Shown piece after piece: positions 43,926-55,323 of a DNA stretch of 64,000 bases (position 1 is the stretch's first letter; each line of letters starts with the position of its first letter). Source of the DNA: Fusarium oxysporum f. sp. lycopersici 4287 (taxonomy: Eukaryota > Ascomycota > Sordariomycetes > Hypocreales > Nectriaceae). The translations under genes were made by a program, and so were the position numbers. The DNA is taken from positions 1,426,001 through 1,490,000 of the forward strand of contig NC_030995.1 in the NCBI RefSeq assembly GCF_000149955.1, written 5' to 3'. The notes under the pieces were generated by a model. That model made no database searches and was not told the origin of the DNA. It saw nothing but the letters and a program-made list of their open reading frames with translations.

Positions 43926-46375
43926 AGAAGAGAGGGGCCAATTTTTTATGCGCTCACAAATTTTTTCCAACATAGTTTGCCTCTGGGCACCAAAATTTTC
44001 AGGAAAACCACTGGGTTACCCCTCCTGCCCCTCCATTTTTCTAACTCGTCTGCGGCGGCGACTCAGCTTATCGGTTTTATCAGCGTGCGGCTAAGCCTGA
44101 TATGGTAAGTGGATGAGGGCGGTGTAGAGTTTTTGTCTCGAAAGGCATTGGGAGGCATCTCCGACGCTACCTCTAGTGGGTTCTCTATTGCATTCTGCTG
44201 CCCTGTATGAGCGAAGGAGGCAAATATGTCAAGATGCACGAGATCCAGTTTATTGTCTTGATATGTTGGCTATAGTTATTGCCCAAGGTGATCTATTCAG
44301 AAAACCGGCATCTAGACACCTATTTACTGTATTGAGGTCACAATGAGAACAGATCTGTAGCAACGTAATGTTGGGTTTGTTTCTGGTTCCAGTAGCGGAT
44401 TTTGTCGGATCATCGTTGCTATCATGGCTTCACTACCTACAATGCTCCAATATTTTTGCCCACTTGAGCTATCCACTTCCCGCCGTCTCCCTGACGACCT
44501 AGAAGAAAATGAGCATTTGATTGTAGAAGTTCAAAGAATTAATTTAAATTGAGGTTTCAAAGTTCGTTCACGAGTAATGAGACAAATAGCCTACCAGTTG
44601 TGGAACTGCTCCTGCGAACTCTGGTGATTAGCCACGTATGTTAGCCAGGCCGCCAAAGCGGCATCAATACCCAAATTTTATTTCGCCGTCATCACAAATC
44701 GCCATGTATCTTCTTAAGCTCTGTGGCAAGTGACGAAAGGGATTCTACAGCGCCCCGTGTTTTTATTCCCGTATTCGTACTCCATACTTCAGGCTTGAAA
44801 CCTAGGAAGCATATTGACTCGCTCCTCTATTCGGTACACCCGTCGAACCGTTGGGCTGAGATCTCTTATCGAGTCAAGTTTCGGAACTCGCAAACTTGCC
44901 TACTCTATCCCAGAAAGTTCCGGAACGCTTTGGTTATGTCTTAGAGTATCACAAGTCTATACAACTATTGGCTAGATTTCGGATCTTTCTCCTGAAACTC
45001 GATCGTGAAGACAATAGAGTACTACCACATTAAGCTTGGGCTACTGCCAAATGCCAATAGAGTAATGGTTTATGTAGTGAAAATAAGAAAAACTCATCAT
45101 CCATTCTCTGTGCGATTGTCCCATAGTCTTGGTAAGTTGATGAAGAGAGGCAGCTCGTCAACTTATATATCCATCGATCCATCCAAGCCCACGATACATC
45201 TTATCTTATAGTCTTTTACATTGCATATATCCAACTTAGATGCCTCGGGATTCGTTTGAGCTACAAAGGCCGAGGTAGTCAACTTGGTGTCTCCTGACGA
45301 GAATACCAACAACACCTTTGCACCGCTCCGTGTGACCTTTTATCGTTGCAACAAAGCTTTCACCCAACAAACGACGGCCACGCCGAGGCCAAGTCGATAT
45401 GTGCACCCTAGTCCCCTTCGGGTTTCTGCCCCTCCGCCCTAGTTGATCATGGTTGGTGGGACCGGCTTTAAACACAAGATGCTACCTTTCCCAGCCTTTC
45501 TCTCCGCCACGTTGCTACGGCACTTATTCTAGTGGCTGTTGCCCTTCCAGCCAGAGACACAAAGAAGAAGTGCACGCAGGGATGAATTATGCTTAAGGGG
45601 TCGCGGAACAAAGAAAGATACTTGGGCAGTGCTCCAGATGATAGGAACCACGAGGGTTTCACATCCAAGCTTCACCAAGTACATAGGATCGATATCGTGG
45701 GGCCCCAGGACCCCAGATTATGCCCCCACAACTCACCGCAGTTTCTGTAATGTTATCTCTCTCACCTACTCCGGAATGTTTTTGTATCTCGAATTGGCCA
45801 CTTATTCAAACAGGCTCGAGGTCTCCAAAAGGTAGATCAAATTCATGGAGAGGCGTCAATACGTTTTGACTTCTTCGTTTCAGAATATACAGCGTAATTT
45901 GTTCTATTCTACTCGTACTCCTCTGCCTGGTGTTAGGCCGGTGCATTGATCGCCGAAGGCTCTTTGCAGTATCAGCCAGATATGGTTTCGACATGTACTG
46001 TTCTTTGTTGCCAGTAACACACCAGAAAGCGCCCTTTTATGGCTCAAAAATGGGGATTGTATGGCCTAATGGCTGATATCGCTTTGTTATCCAAGTCTTG
46101 GCGCCTCGGATCCCACTTTGAATCGAGCTTGTGAGAAATTGTCTTGAAGCCAATCTCTTTGTCCCAGATGAAGCCCTATTTTTGGAAAATCCGTTCTATG
46201 AAGTCTCATGACCCGCGTCCGTATATCTGTGGATGGTGCCTCTTTGGAATATTATGGCATACCGAATCTGACCTCCCCTCGAGTTTTTTACTGTGCTATA
46301 CTTATCCTTCATGTCCCTTTTAGTGACCGTTCCATTGTGCCTTGCGTCTGAGTATCCCTTTCCTCTCACTTCACT
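43926..46375. other. Intergenic region, eEF3 to HExxH-protein gene
   Basis: About 2.4 kb between divergent genes. Only short overlapping frames occur (for example 45236-45475 and 45539-45835), without motifs. I find no tRNA, 5S rRNA or repeat. Confidence 0.5.
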
Positions 46376-49300
46376 ATGGCCTCTGGCCCAAGAAATGTAA
46401 CCCTAACCCCAGGTGGGAGTTTAGATTTTGTCCATTACTGCCCTGCCTGGACAGATCCGAACTGGCAGGATGAAGGCCCAGAACGAGATGCGAGCCTCTT
46501 TGACATCAAAGACAGTGTGTTTGATCGTCTACGCCCAGCTCTTCTGCCTCGAGACCACTTCAAGAAACCAACTATTTACGCTCAACGATTCGGGATTTTT
46601 CCTGGTCGAACCGATGGCCGTTCGAGAACATCACCCACACGAGCTGAGAGTCGAGAGATCTTTCCTGCCAGCTCTGATATTCGAAATGGAAAGGAACTAT
46701 TTGGACGTTTCGAAGATTTGGCCAAGGCAGCAAACGAGCACGTCGATGATTACATGGAGAGGACAAGGCCGGATATGAAAAAGTTGCGTGAAACTGAACA
46801 ACAATTCATGCAACAGTATGAAGATCTTGTCATAGATGAAAACTGGCAGACCATCCTTTTCGGGAGCTTAACCATGGATGAAGTGAGTACATAGACTCGC
46901 ATCCCCTCTTGCTCTTTTCGTTTCTCTAACCATGTCTAACAAACTTCAGTTACAAGCCGAGGGGTATTTTTCGATGTGCGATACCAGGTTTGACAGCCTC
47001 AGGGGTCAGGTTTCAGAGTAGGTTGGATATATCGGCTGTTTGAGTTGGCACTGACATGTCCCTGAAGACTTTTCAAGCGTGAAAGATGGGTCGACACCAG
47101 TTACCATGGCAAAACGGCTGATGAGCCTCGTTTAATATATACCCTCAATGGGAGACGTGAAGAATGGAACGCGAGGGTGTGTATAGAACCAAGCACCAAA
47201 ACCTTATGATGCTAATCGTTGAAGACCAACGACAGAGTGTGGAGTGCGATGCAGCCGGCCATCCAACTCGCATCGCGGTTGCTTGGGATGGACGACGCCT
47301 TTATCTCGAGTCTCCTAGACATCACAAACAGACTGTGGATCAACCCCAGACTTTTCCAGCATCAGCCCGGGCAAGACCGAGATAATAAGATTAGATTCGT
47401 TCCAGACCTGGACCCGGATGATCCGTCTAGACTCAACGGAGCGAAAGCTGTCATAGACAGTGGTATAGACCCCAGAGCGGCCACTTGGCAGGCCCTGCTT
47501 CAAACAATCCAGATAGAACTAACTAGCGGTTTCCTATTTGAGGGAAAACAACAAAGAGATCACTGCACAGGCGTTACACACTCGTGTACCACATACCCGC
47601 GTGGATATAACTTGCTGGTCACAATCGATTGTGAGTTGGTTTGGCCCTTGATTAATGATACGTACAGCAACAGCGAAAAGTTGAAGGCCAGCCTGATACT
47701 CGCAACTACTATAGCCCACGAGATGATGGTGAGCGACAGTCCAGATACCTACTCATTGCTATTCTCCAACTAATAGTATGACAGCATGCATGTGCCAGTA
47801 TTCCCGTCAAGTGGTTAGCTGATCCTGCCACGGTTGGAATAGCTCGAGGTGACCAAGTCCAGGCCTGCTCTGAGCTCTTGCATTCATTGCAGGATCACAC
47901 ACACGGAGATCTCCACGGCGAGCCTTATTTTGATGAAGACCCCTATCAAGAGGTTGGCCATGCCTTTGAAGAACATGTAAGTGCAAACACCGTGTCATAG
48001 ATCCCCAAAACGGCGTTGATTAATGAAATTATTCGATAGGTCATGGGAGGCGGCTATTGGTCGTTTGCAACAGATGTTTGTATCCTGAGACCTGCACTAC
48101 TCCAGACGGCGGCTGGTCTCGTAGCTTTCAGTCAAAATTCCGATGGTGACATTAATGTCCCCCCTGTGCTGCAGTACCCCCCAACGCGAAACATAAGGCT
48201 CACCCACTATATTCGAACCGAAGATGTTCAGAAATATTTCACACAACCTTTCTGGGACGTTGCGATGCAGAAATATGGCACGGCCGCTCTAAGGGAATCA
48301 TCCAAAAAGCCTCATAAAGTCACCTACTACCCTGCTGATGATGCTTATGACACTTACGGCTTTGATGAGAACACTCTAGGCACTCCGGAAGACAAGGACT
48401 GGGTACAGGACTTCATGAAAGAGCTCGACGGTAGGGGAAATGCTGTGCTAAGGAGTTATTTGAACAACCTGATCAACGAAGCATGCGACTTTGATTTAAT
48501 GAATGAGCAATTCAGCACTGACATGATGACCTGGGGCCATCGAGATCAAATCTGGCGCGATCTCAGTAGAGAAATACTCATGATACTCTGTGAGATCTCA
48601 GCGCACACGTATCAAGCATCTCAAGACCAGGCCCAAGATAACGTCCTAGATTTTCTTCACAACTTGTGGCAGGTTGCAAAGTGCCAACGAGGAAGATATC
48701 CTGACCCCCACTCCGCTTCCCTTGACACCTTGTCTTCTGACCCAGAGGATTGGGCTCAACATACTCGATATAGCGGTCTCGAGGTCTACGAAAAGCGTCT
48801 GGTACCCAGACTCATCGACTTCACACGCCGTATAGAAAGGGAGCTTATGCACATCGAAAGCATGGTATGTGAATTATACCAATCAGGAACCTCAAGTTGG
48901 CCGCTCTACCAACATTTTGGTAAAGGGCATGATGAAGAGTTGCGCGATCGAGTTGATAGGATGATTGAACACATAACCGACTTGTTGACTCCCGTTGGAA
49001 TTGCTGATCGGGGAATCAAAAGCATCGATGCAGAGTGGTTCAATCGAATATGGAACCTAGGCCGAAGAGTCAAGGACGTTCGACGACTCTTAGATTTGGA
49101 TACCCAAAACTACGAGCACAATTGGCGCGACCTCTTGTTATCGATGCCTATGGCACGCAAGTCCAACCGCAAGCCCCATCAGAGATTCTACTTTTTGGCA
49201 AAAAAGGAGATGATGAAGCTGACAGGAAGCCAACTGGAAAAGATGAAGGAGTTCAAAACCCGTTTCCAGAAAGCACTCAGCCTTGGAAGTTACAAAGTGG

Positions 49301-50430
49301 TCATCCCAGGAGAGGACCCGAACGTGCTGAGCATTGCTCAGCGATTGTCCGGAACACTGGATGATGATCGAGGCAGCAATGACCATGAGAAAGGCATCAA
49401 AGGACCATCTACAGGTATATTCGACATCGAAGCCGTGAAGAAGCTGGTTCATCAGCTCAGAGAGGAAGAGAACGATGCACAGACCGATATGCTCAATCGC
49501 ATCACGAATCGCTTGAAGAGTGAAGCCCCAACCTTAAAAGAAGCAACAGCAGAACAAGCCGGCATGGTACCTCCGGTTCCACCCAAATTCCAGCAGATGG
49601 GTTTCGAAAACCAGGCAGTGCCGTTGAATAGCTTGGAGGAGTTCAAAGCAAACAATGCTCCATTCTCGGCTTTCTCCTCGGGAACTAGCTCCCCCTTTCC
49701 TCAACACCAACCGAATCAACCCCCTGCATGGGTAGCAAACAGTACGGGGGACCTGGCTGCTTGGGTCAACAATCGGCTTGCCGGCGGACCACCAGTCACC
49801 CACGGTATCACGCCTCACCCGTATGCACTTCGTGAGAACCTCACGGTAGATCTTCAAAACATGGCCCAAGCCTCGCTACCCATGCGAAACCCCGCCTCCT
49901 TCGCCAACGAGTATCCTCGAGAAGTGGTACAAGACCAAGACTCTTCTTTCGTGGTTGGTCCTCTTGGAGATATTACCCAATCTTGGGAGAAACAGTATCA
50001 ACTTGGGCAGAGCCCGCCCCCTGCAGCAACTGGGGGCACACCTGTGGTTCAATCTTCTACAGCACCAACTCGCAGAGACAGCCGGGATATTGACTTGACT
50101 GGCGGCTTGAACCAAGGACGTAAGGCCACAGTTTTGTCGGATTGTGATCACAGCAGCAGTGAGACGGACGTATCAGACGACGAAGCGCAACGAACGAGAG
50201 AGAGCAGCAGTAGCGGAACAACACTCGTTGGACTGTCGGATGTTGAGGAGGAGCTGCTTAGCAAGATCGCATTATTCGAAAGGTCTGAGGCGAGAGAAAA
50301 TGGATATGATTTGAAGCGAAGGTCAAGCTGGGTACCTCTTCATTCCAAGAAGAAGAAATTGGAGACGCCTAAAGCCAGGAGACGTGTTTACAAGTCGAAG
50401 CCGAAGAAGCCCAGAGTGCCCAGAGCTTAG
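46376..50430 (+). CDS. Uncharacterised HExxH (zincin-like) protein
   Basis: I do not recognise a named family. Six exons, 46376-46882, 46950-47017, 47068-47178, 47236-47728, 47785-47976 and 48040-50430, give 1253 residues. The exon 3-4 join could be off by two bases (GTGTAT/CAG or GTATAG/GAG). Residues 390-394 are HEMMH within TTIAHEMMHACASI, and EVGHAFEEHVMGGGYWSF follows from residue 449. An HExxH helix followed by 'ExGxAxExxxxGG' fits a zincin with Glu449 or Glu455 as third zinc ligand; this is inference. Intron 4 falls inside the HExxH codons. The N-terminal part has a charged helix (ANEHVDDYMERTRPDMKKLR). The C-terminal 800 residues are helical, then disordered and Ser/Pro-rich, ending in a strongly basic tail (KKKKLETPKARRRVYKSKPK) that looks like a nuclear signal. 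No secretion signal is seen. Confidence 0.8.
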
Positions 50431-51580
50431 GAAAAAGGAAACCAATGAACGAAGAAGGGGTTTGATTTGGGTCGAGACCGTGACAAGGGTTGGCTTGGGG
50501 AAGATATGTATTGATGTTTGGTTCGAATGTTGTTGGATCTGTTTTTAGGTATTCGGAATTCATGTTTTAGTATTGCCTCATTATGTCCTTATTTATCCTT
50601 GACTGAAACAGAGTTTCGGGAAACGCATCTTCGTGACCTTTACGTGTGTCTCAAAAACACCAACATTAAAGACTGAGGAATGCGCCTTGAAGTGCGGGAT
50701 CGCAACTCTAGTTACAGGACTTTTCAGCCTGGATGTGCTCTTTACCAACCAACAACTTGGAAGACTTGGAGCATTCCAGGTTGTGGGTTTAGAGTTCTTT
50801 GCGCTGCAGGTAGCTTAGTCGTCAATCGAAAACTAATCCCTAGCGAGTAGGTAGGCGAGATCGAGGCTTGTTCGATCGTAATTTAGAAGCCTTGGAACAT
50901 GATAGCCCTTTGGGTGACAAAAACCTTCGGGCACTTGAAGAAGGTGACGAAAAAAACTTGGTGGACAAAGGGTCTGTCAAGGGTAGGTTCATTGACTTGA
51001 GACTTTTGTCATGCAGAACAGGTTTTCTGCTAACCCCCTGTAATGCTAGCGCTCAGGCCCACTACGGATGGTGGATATTGCCCCTTCCATCCAAAGATCC
51101 AAGCTTCCAGAACATGCCCCACCTGTAGGGCAATCAAGTCAACTCAATGGTCATTCACTGGCATGGAGCTCCCATCCCCAGGTCATTGCTTCCCATTGTC
51201 ACCTTCTCAAGCTGCAAGAACAAAGAAAAGAACAAGGACAATTACGCAGTCTAACTCCGTGCTCTTCGACTTACCCTACTTCACATCTTCTCGATACTGA
51301 ACCACTAAGCCCTATTCTTTGTTAAGCTATTTTCTCCCAGGCATACATACCTGAGTACTCGATTGCATCATAGCACACCGAAAGCAGAACACGATAAGGC
51401 TCCTGGTATCACTTGCAGCAAAAAGGAAGACGGGCATCTAATACTGCCTTCCCAGGTTCATGAATGCCCCATCGTTTCCTCGAGAGTTCCGTTCTGACCA
51501 CATCTGCAGTCCCTCGAGACTGTCATCAACAACCCCACCATAGCTCTTCTCCGTATATGCTCACCAAACGATTCATCACA
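50431..51580. other. Intergenic region, HExxH gene to macro-domain gene
   Basis: About 1.15 kb holding the 3' UTR of the first gene and the promoter of the second. Short frames only. In-frame ATGs for the macro-domain protein also lie at 51464 and 51557. Confidence 0.5.
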
Positions 51581-52301
51581 ATGGCTGCTACTAGAGGCCT
51601 CAGCGAGATTCCAACCCTCGCCTCTCTCTATCGCGACCCTGATTCTACCCTGTCCGAGGCTCATCTCTCATCAAGAAGCGACCCTGACTATCCTGCATCT
51701 GATTCCATCAACAAGCGCATCGGCTTGATTCGTGGCGATATCACCAAGCTTCGACTCGATGCCATCGTCAACGCCGCAAACAGATCTCTACTAGGCGGAG
51801 GGGGCGTTGATGGAGCCATTCACAGGGCCGCCGGTACTGATCTGGTTAAGGAGTGTAAGTCCCTCGGCCCCATTAACACTGGTGAGGCCGTCATCACAAA
51901 GGGTTACAACCTCCCTTCCAAGCATGTCATTCACACTGTCGGACCTGTGTACGCTGCAGACGCGAACCCCAACGAGAGTCTCGCCAATTGCTACCGCGAA
52001 AGCTTGAAGCTTGCCGTCAAGAACGGCGTGACCACGATCGGTTTCAGCGCCATCAGCACAGGCGTTTACGGGTTTCCCAACCTTCCTGCCGCTAAGATTG
52101 CCTGCAGGACTGTGAGAGAATTCCTTGAGAGTGAGGAGGGAAGCAAGCTCACCCGAGTGGTATTTGTCACGTTTGTTGCTCCCGATGTGAATGCGTACAA
52201 CGAGACGATTCCGTTAGTTTGTTATACCTGATGCCTCATCCACATACTGACAGTTTCTTTTTAGGCGAATGTTCCCCCCTACGAAAGACGGATCTGCGTA
52301 G
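51581..52301 (+). CDS. Macro-domain protein, ADP-ribose hydrolase type (MACROD-like)
   Basis: MACROD-class macro domains remove mono-ADP-ribose from proteins and hydrolyse O-acetyl-ADP-ribose. Exons 51581-52212 and 52265-52301 give 222 residues. The 52-nt intron has donor GTTAGT, and the short last exon encodes RMFPPTKDGSA. The binding signatures are intact: GLIRGDITKLRLDAIVNAAN, LLGGGGVDGAIHRAAG, GPINTGEAVITKGYNLP, VIHTVGPVY and FSAISTGVYGFP. I chose ATG 51581 for its context (ACAATGG) and fit to the family start. The frame stays open to ATG 51464, which would add 39 residues containing several Arg/Ser and no clear domain, possibly an organelle signal. Without splicing the frame would end slightly earlier at 52231. 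Confidence 0.9.
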
Positions 52302-53034
52302 AAAGGACCAGATGTCAACCTCGCGAAGCATAAGAATCATCTTTATGGGATTCTTGATGTCCAAGGGCAAGACCGAGAAATATGTTTTTCCAATACCATC
52401 CCAGACTCAACCCAATCAACGAATGCTTACACCTATTATGGTACACCTTGCGGTCCAAATTTACTACCAAGAACGCTTGGCTTGGCTTGTGGTCTTCCAG
52501 GTAATGAGCATGATAGGCTAGCCTTTGTTGGCGTTTGCAACATGATACATAGCTTTATAGGGGCTGTTTTTAAACAGCACTCTCAATAGAACTTCTCCCG
52601 GCATTGCACCTCCTTGCGAGAGAGATCAAACAGCAGGCGCGAGATCAACGTGGAATGTTGAAACTCCTATAATATTATGTGAATACTAAGACTTTTCGAA
52701 CCGGCGTGCCCTGGAACGAATCTCATAATGTATCGTTTTATCTACCTTAATAGAAGTCCTCTAACGATAAGTCGAAGATTTAAATCCTGAGTCTAATCCC
52801 CCCAACTCCGGTGGTAACCAAAGAATTTGTCCCTTCAAGTCACAGGCATACAGTTCTGTATGTTCGGCATGGTTTCGATAAGAAAAAGTGCAACGTTAAC
52901 CACTGTTGAATCAGTCATATATACTACTAGATGAGGCCTTCAAAGCCGCGCAAGAGTCAAAGGAAACACACTTCCGCCAAAAATGCCCTATCAACGTACT
53001 GCAAAACATCTTAACCACTGTCTGACCCCGACCT
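52302..53034. other. Convergent 3' intergenic region
   Basis: About 730 bp lie between the macro-domain gene (+) and the channel gene (-). It contains a perfect 7-bp hairpin at 52563-52578. No gene is seen. Confidence 0.5.
52563..52578 (+). repeat. Short hairpin GCTGTTT-TT-AAACAGC
   Basis: A perfect 7-bp inverted repeat with a 2-nt loop about 260 bp after the macro-domain stop. It could be a 3'-end structure, but may be chance. Confidence 0.35.
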
Positions 53035-55323
53035 CTAGTTACTGGGTCCACCCGGGCCCTTCTTCTTGTTTTTCTTCTTATTTTTCTTGCCCTGCTTTTG
53101 ATCACCAGAAGCCCCTTCCCCCTCTGGTGTATCCGACGTGTCTGGCGCATCCTGGGTCTCAGCAGCCTCAGATGTCTCTTGGGTATCGTCGTCTTCAGTG
53201 GCTGGCTCCTTTCCACTCTTTGAGCCCGTTATGGTCTTATCATCACTTCCTTTGCTGTTTGTCAGTTGAGAAAGCATCGCCTTGAGTTCTTCCATCTCAG
53301 CTCGCAGCTTGCGGACTTCAATGACAGCAGGCTCGTCTTCCACGTTAGGCTTGACAGCCTCACAAGTCTTGGCCCAGCCTTCACCTTCCATGTCAAGGTC
53401 CTCGTGAAATTGTTCCCACTCATTGACCTGGTCGTCATCCTCCTCGCCTCGTGAGCGGTTGTGTCGAATCTTTCGTGCAGATCGCCTCTCGAAAATGGCT
53501 GCAACAAAAAGAAGAGGGGAGTACAGAGTAGCCATGACGCAGTCATTGATGAACTCGTATGTGGACTTTGGTATCCACCACTCCAGTAGTCCCGAAATGA
53601 CGATTTCGACGAGGTTGAAAGGGGCGATATAAACATTCTCATCAGGAGCTCGAACGAACTGCATTGTCTTTTGCGCGAACAGTGCGAGATATTCATCATC
53701 GGCATTTTCATAGATATCCTCATAGGCCGAGTTGTAAAGTGCAATGAGGATATTGAGGAGAATAATCTAGAATATTGAGTTAACTTGACTCTCAAGGACT
53801 GATTGTTACCAACTTACCATGACAACAAAAGTAAAGCAGTAGTAGAGAATCAGACCGAATGGATGTCCAAAATCATCGAAACCATCAAACTCGGGACTCT
53901 GCATAATAGCCTTGAGCATAGACTCAATGATGAACCAGGTATCGCCCATGATGTTGTCATCAGCAATATCAAGACCGATGAATGCCTGGAGGAAGCCAAT
54001 GATGACAACGATAAGCAAGGCAAAGAAGATGAGGGATTCCTTCATCATAACTTTCAGCACAACTAGCATGGCGCCGAAGAACCGGAAGCTGTCAAAATAG
54101 AGCAAGAGGCGGGACCAAAACATGGGCGCAACAAAAGAAAGCAGATTATAGCTGAGCTCGTTGTACTTCTTATGCACATCATCGTTGTCCCTGTATGCCA
54201 GCCCTATGATGCGTAGAACCAATGATACAGTCAAGAAGGAGTAAAGGACCAAGTTAAAAACATTCCAGAATCCCAGGATGTGGTAGCCAGCCTTGTAGTA
54301 TTTGAGGCATTCGTCGCAGACATAGGCAAAGGTGAAGATGTAGAGCGCAATCTCAGCACCATCCAATACTCCTGATGCATTGGCAGAGTTGACTGCGGCC
54401 GTATACAGAGCAAGATATATGATGGAGAATAGCAACTGGGCGGCATTCTGATAGCGAGGTGCACGCATACGATCGGGATCCATGTGGATAAGTAGGCTGG
54501 TGTTTGCTTTGTTCTTGTAATCAACAAACTCGGAAGGATCGTCTTCGTCTTGGACTAGCCAGCCACGCCAGAGATATGCAATGCATTTCTGATAACCAGA
54601 AGAGCCAATGACCCGGACTGCGTGCAGGTCGACAGCCTTCTCAATGACATTGGTTGGGGCTGTTGGAACCTGGTCAATGAGAAAAGAGTACCGACGAAGA
54701 AGAACGTGGTGCAGGAGGTAATCGAGATCCTCTTCTCCCTCGATACTAGTTCGAGTAAGCTAACTGCAATTGGTGATCGAGACATCACTTTAAACTCACA
54801 TCTGCTTGGCGATGACAGTGCAGGCAACAGCGCGCAAATCGTGGAGATCAGCATCCCACAGCTCTAGAATGGCTTCGCGTTTGAACCATCGCATGTTAAC
54901 TAGCAGGGCATAAACCTACGAAACGCAAAGTCAGCATAACGTATCGAGCATCATGGAAGAGTGCTCGACGTACAACGCATGATCGGTATTTCTGGCCGCC
55001 AGCTTCCTTAGCCGCCTGTACAACCTTGTTGGTGATGACAGTGCTATGGGATCGCGTGATAGCACTTTCTTCAAGCTCGCAAGGGACGCATTCGCGAATC
55101 AAATGTCGCAATCGCAGGCAAACCTTCATGACCTCAGCCGGGGGAGTAGCAGATGTGATATTCTGGTTCCGATGGCTAGGCAAAACTATGGTATGTGAGC
55201 TAATAGCCAGATTTCGTATCGATGGAATAACATACGGGCTCTCTCCTCCTCATGGAGCCACTCGCGTCGGCTGGTGGTTCCATCGCTAAAAAGGCCCTTG
55301 AAGCGGTTCCATGTGCTGGGCAT
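53035..55323 (-). CDS. YVC1: Vacuolar TRP-type cation channel, Yvc1 homolog
   Basis: A calcium-permeable channel that releases vacuolar Ca2+ in response to osmotic or mechanical stress. Exons 55323-55236, 55185-54974, 54915-54800, 54745-53818 and 53766-53035 give 691 residues (yeast Yvc1 has 675); introns of 50, 58, 54 and 51 nt keep phase. The N-terminal cytosolic domain includes VYALLVNMRWFKREAILELW and AVRVIGSSGYQKCIAYLWRG-like sequence. Six membrane segments follow, from NAAQLLFSIIYLALYTAAVN to the last helix before IILLNILIALYNSAYEDIYE. The pore loop is around GDTWFIIESMLKAIMQSPEF. A coiled coil (VRKLRAEMEELKAMLSQL) and an acidic tail ending in a lysine-rich run (KQGKKNKKKNKKKG) complete the C-terminus. 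Gene symbol by homology. Confidence 0.93.

Noticed and set aside
52742..52795. Possible third, half-length copy of the MITE-like element
   Set aside because: Only scattered matches (for example GTCCTCTAACGATAAGT against GTCCTTTGATAAGT) and no terminal repeat; could be chance in AT-rich sequence.
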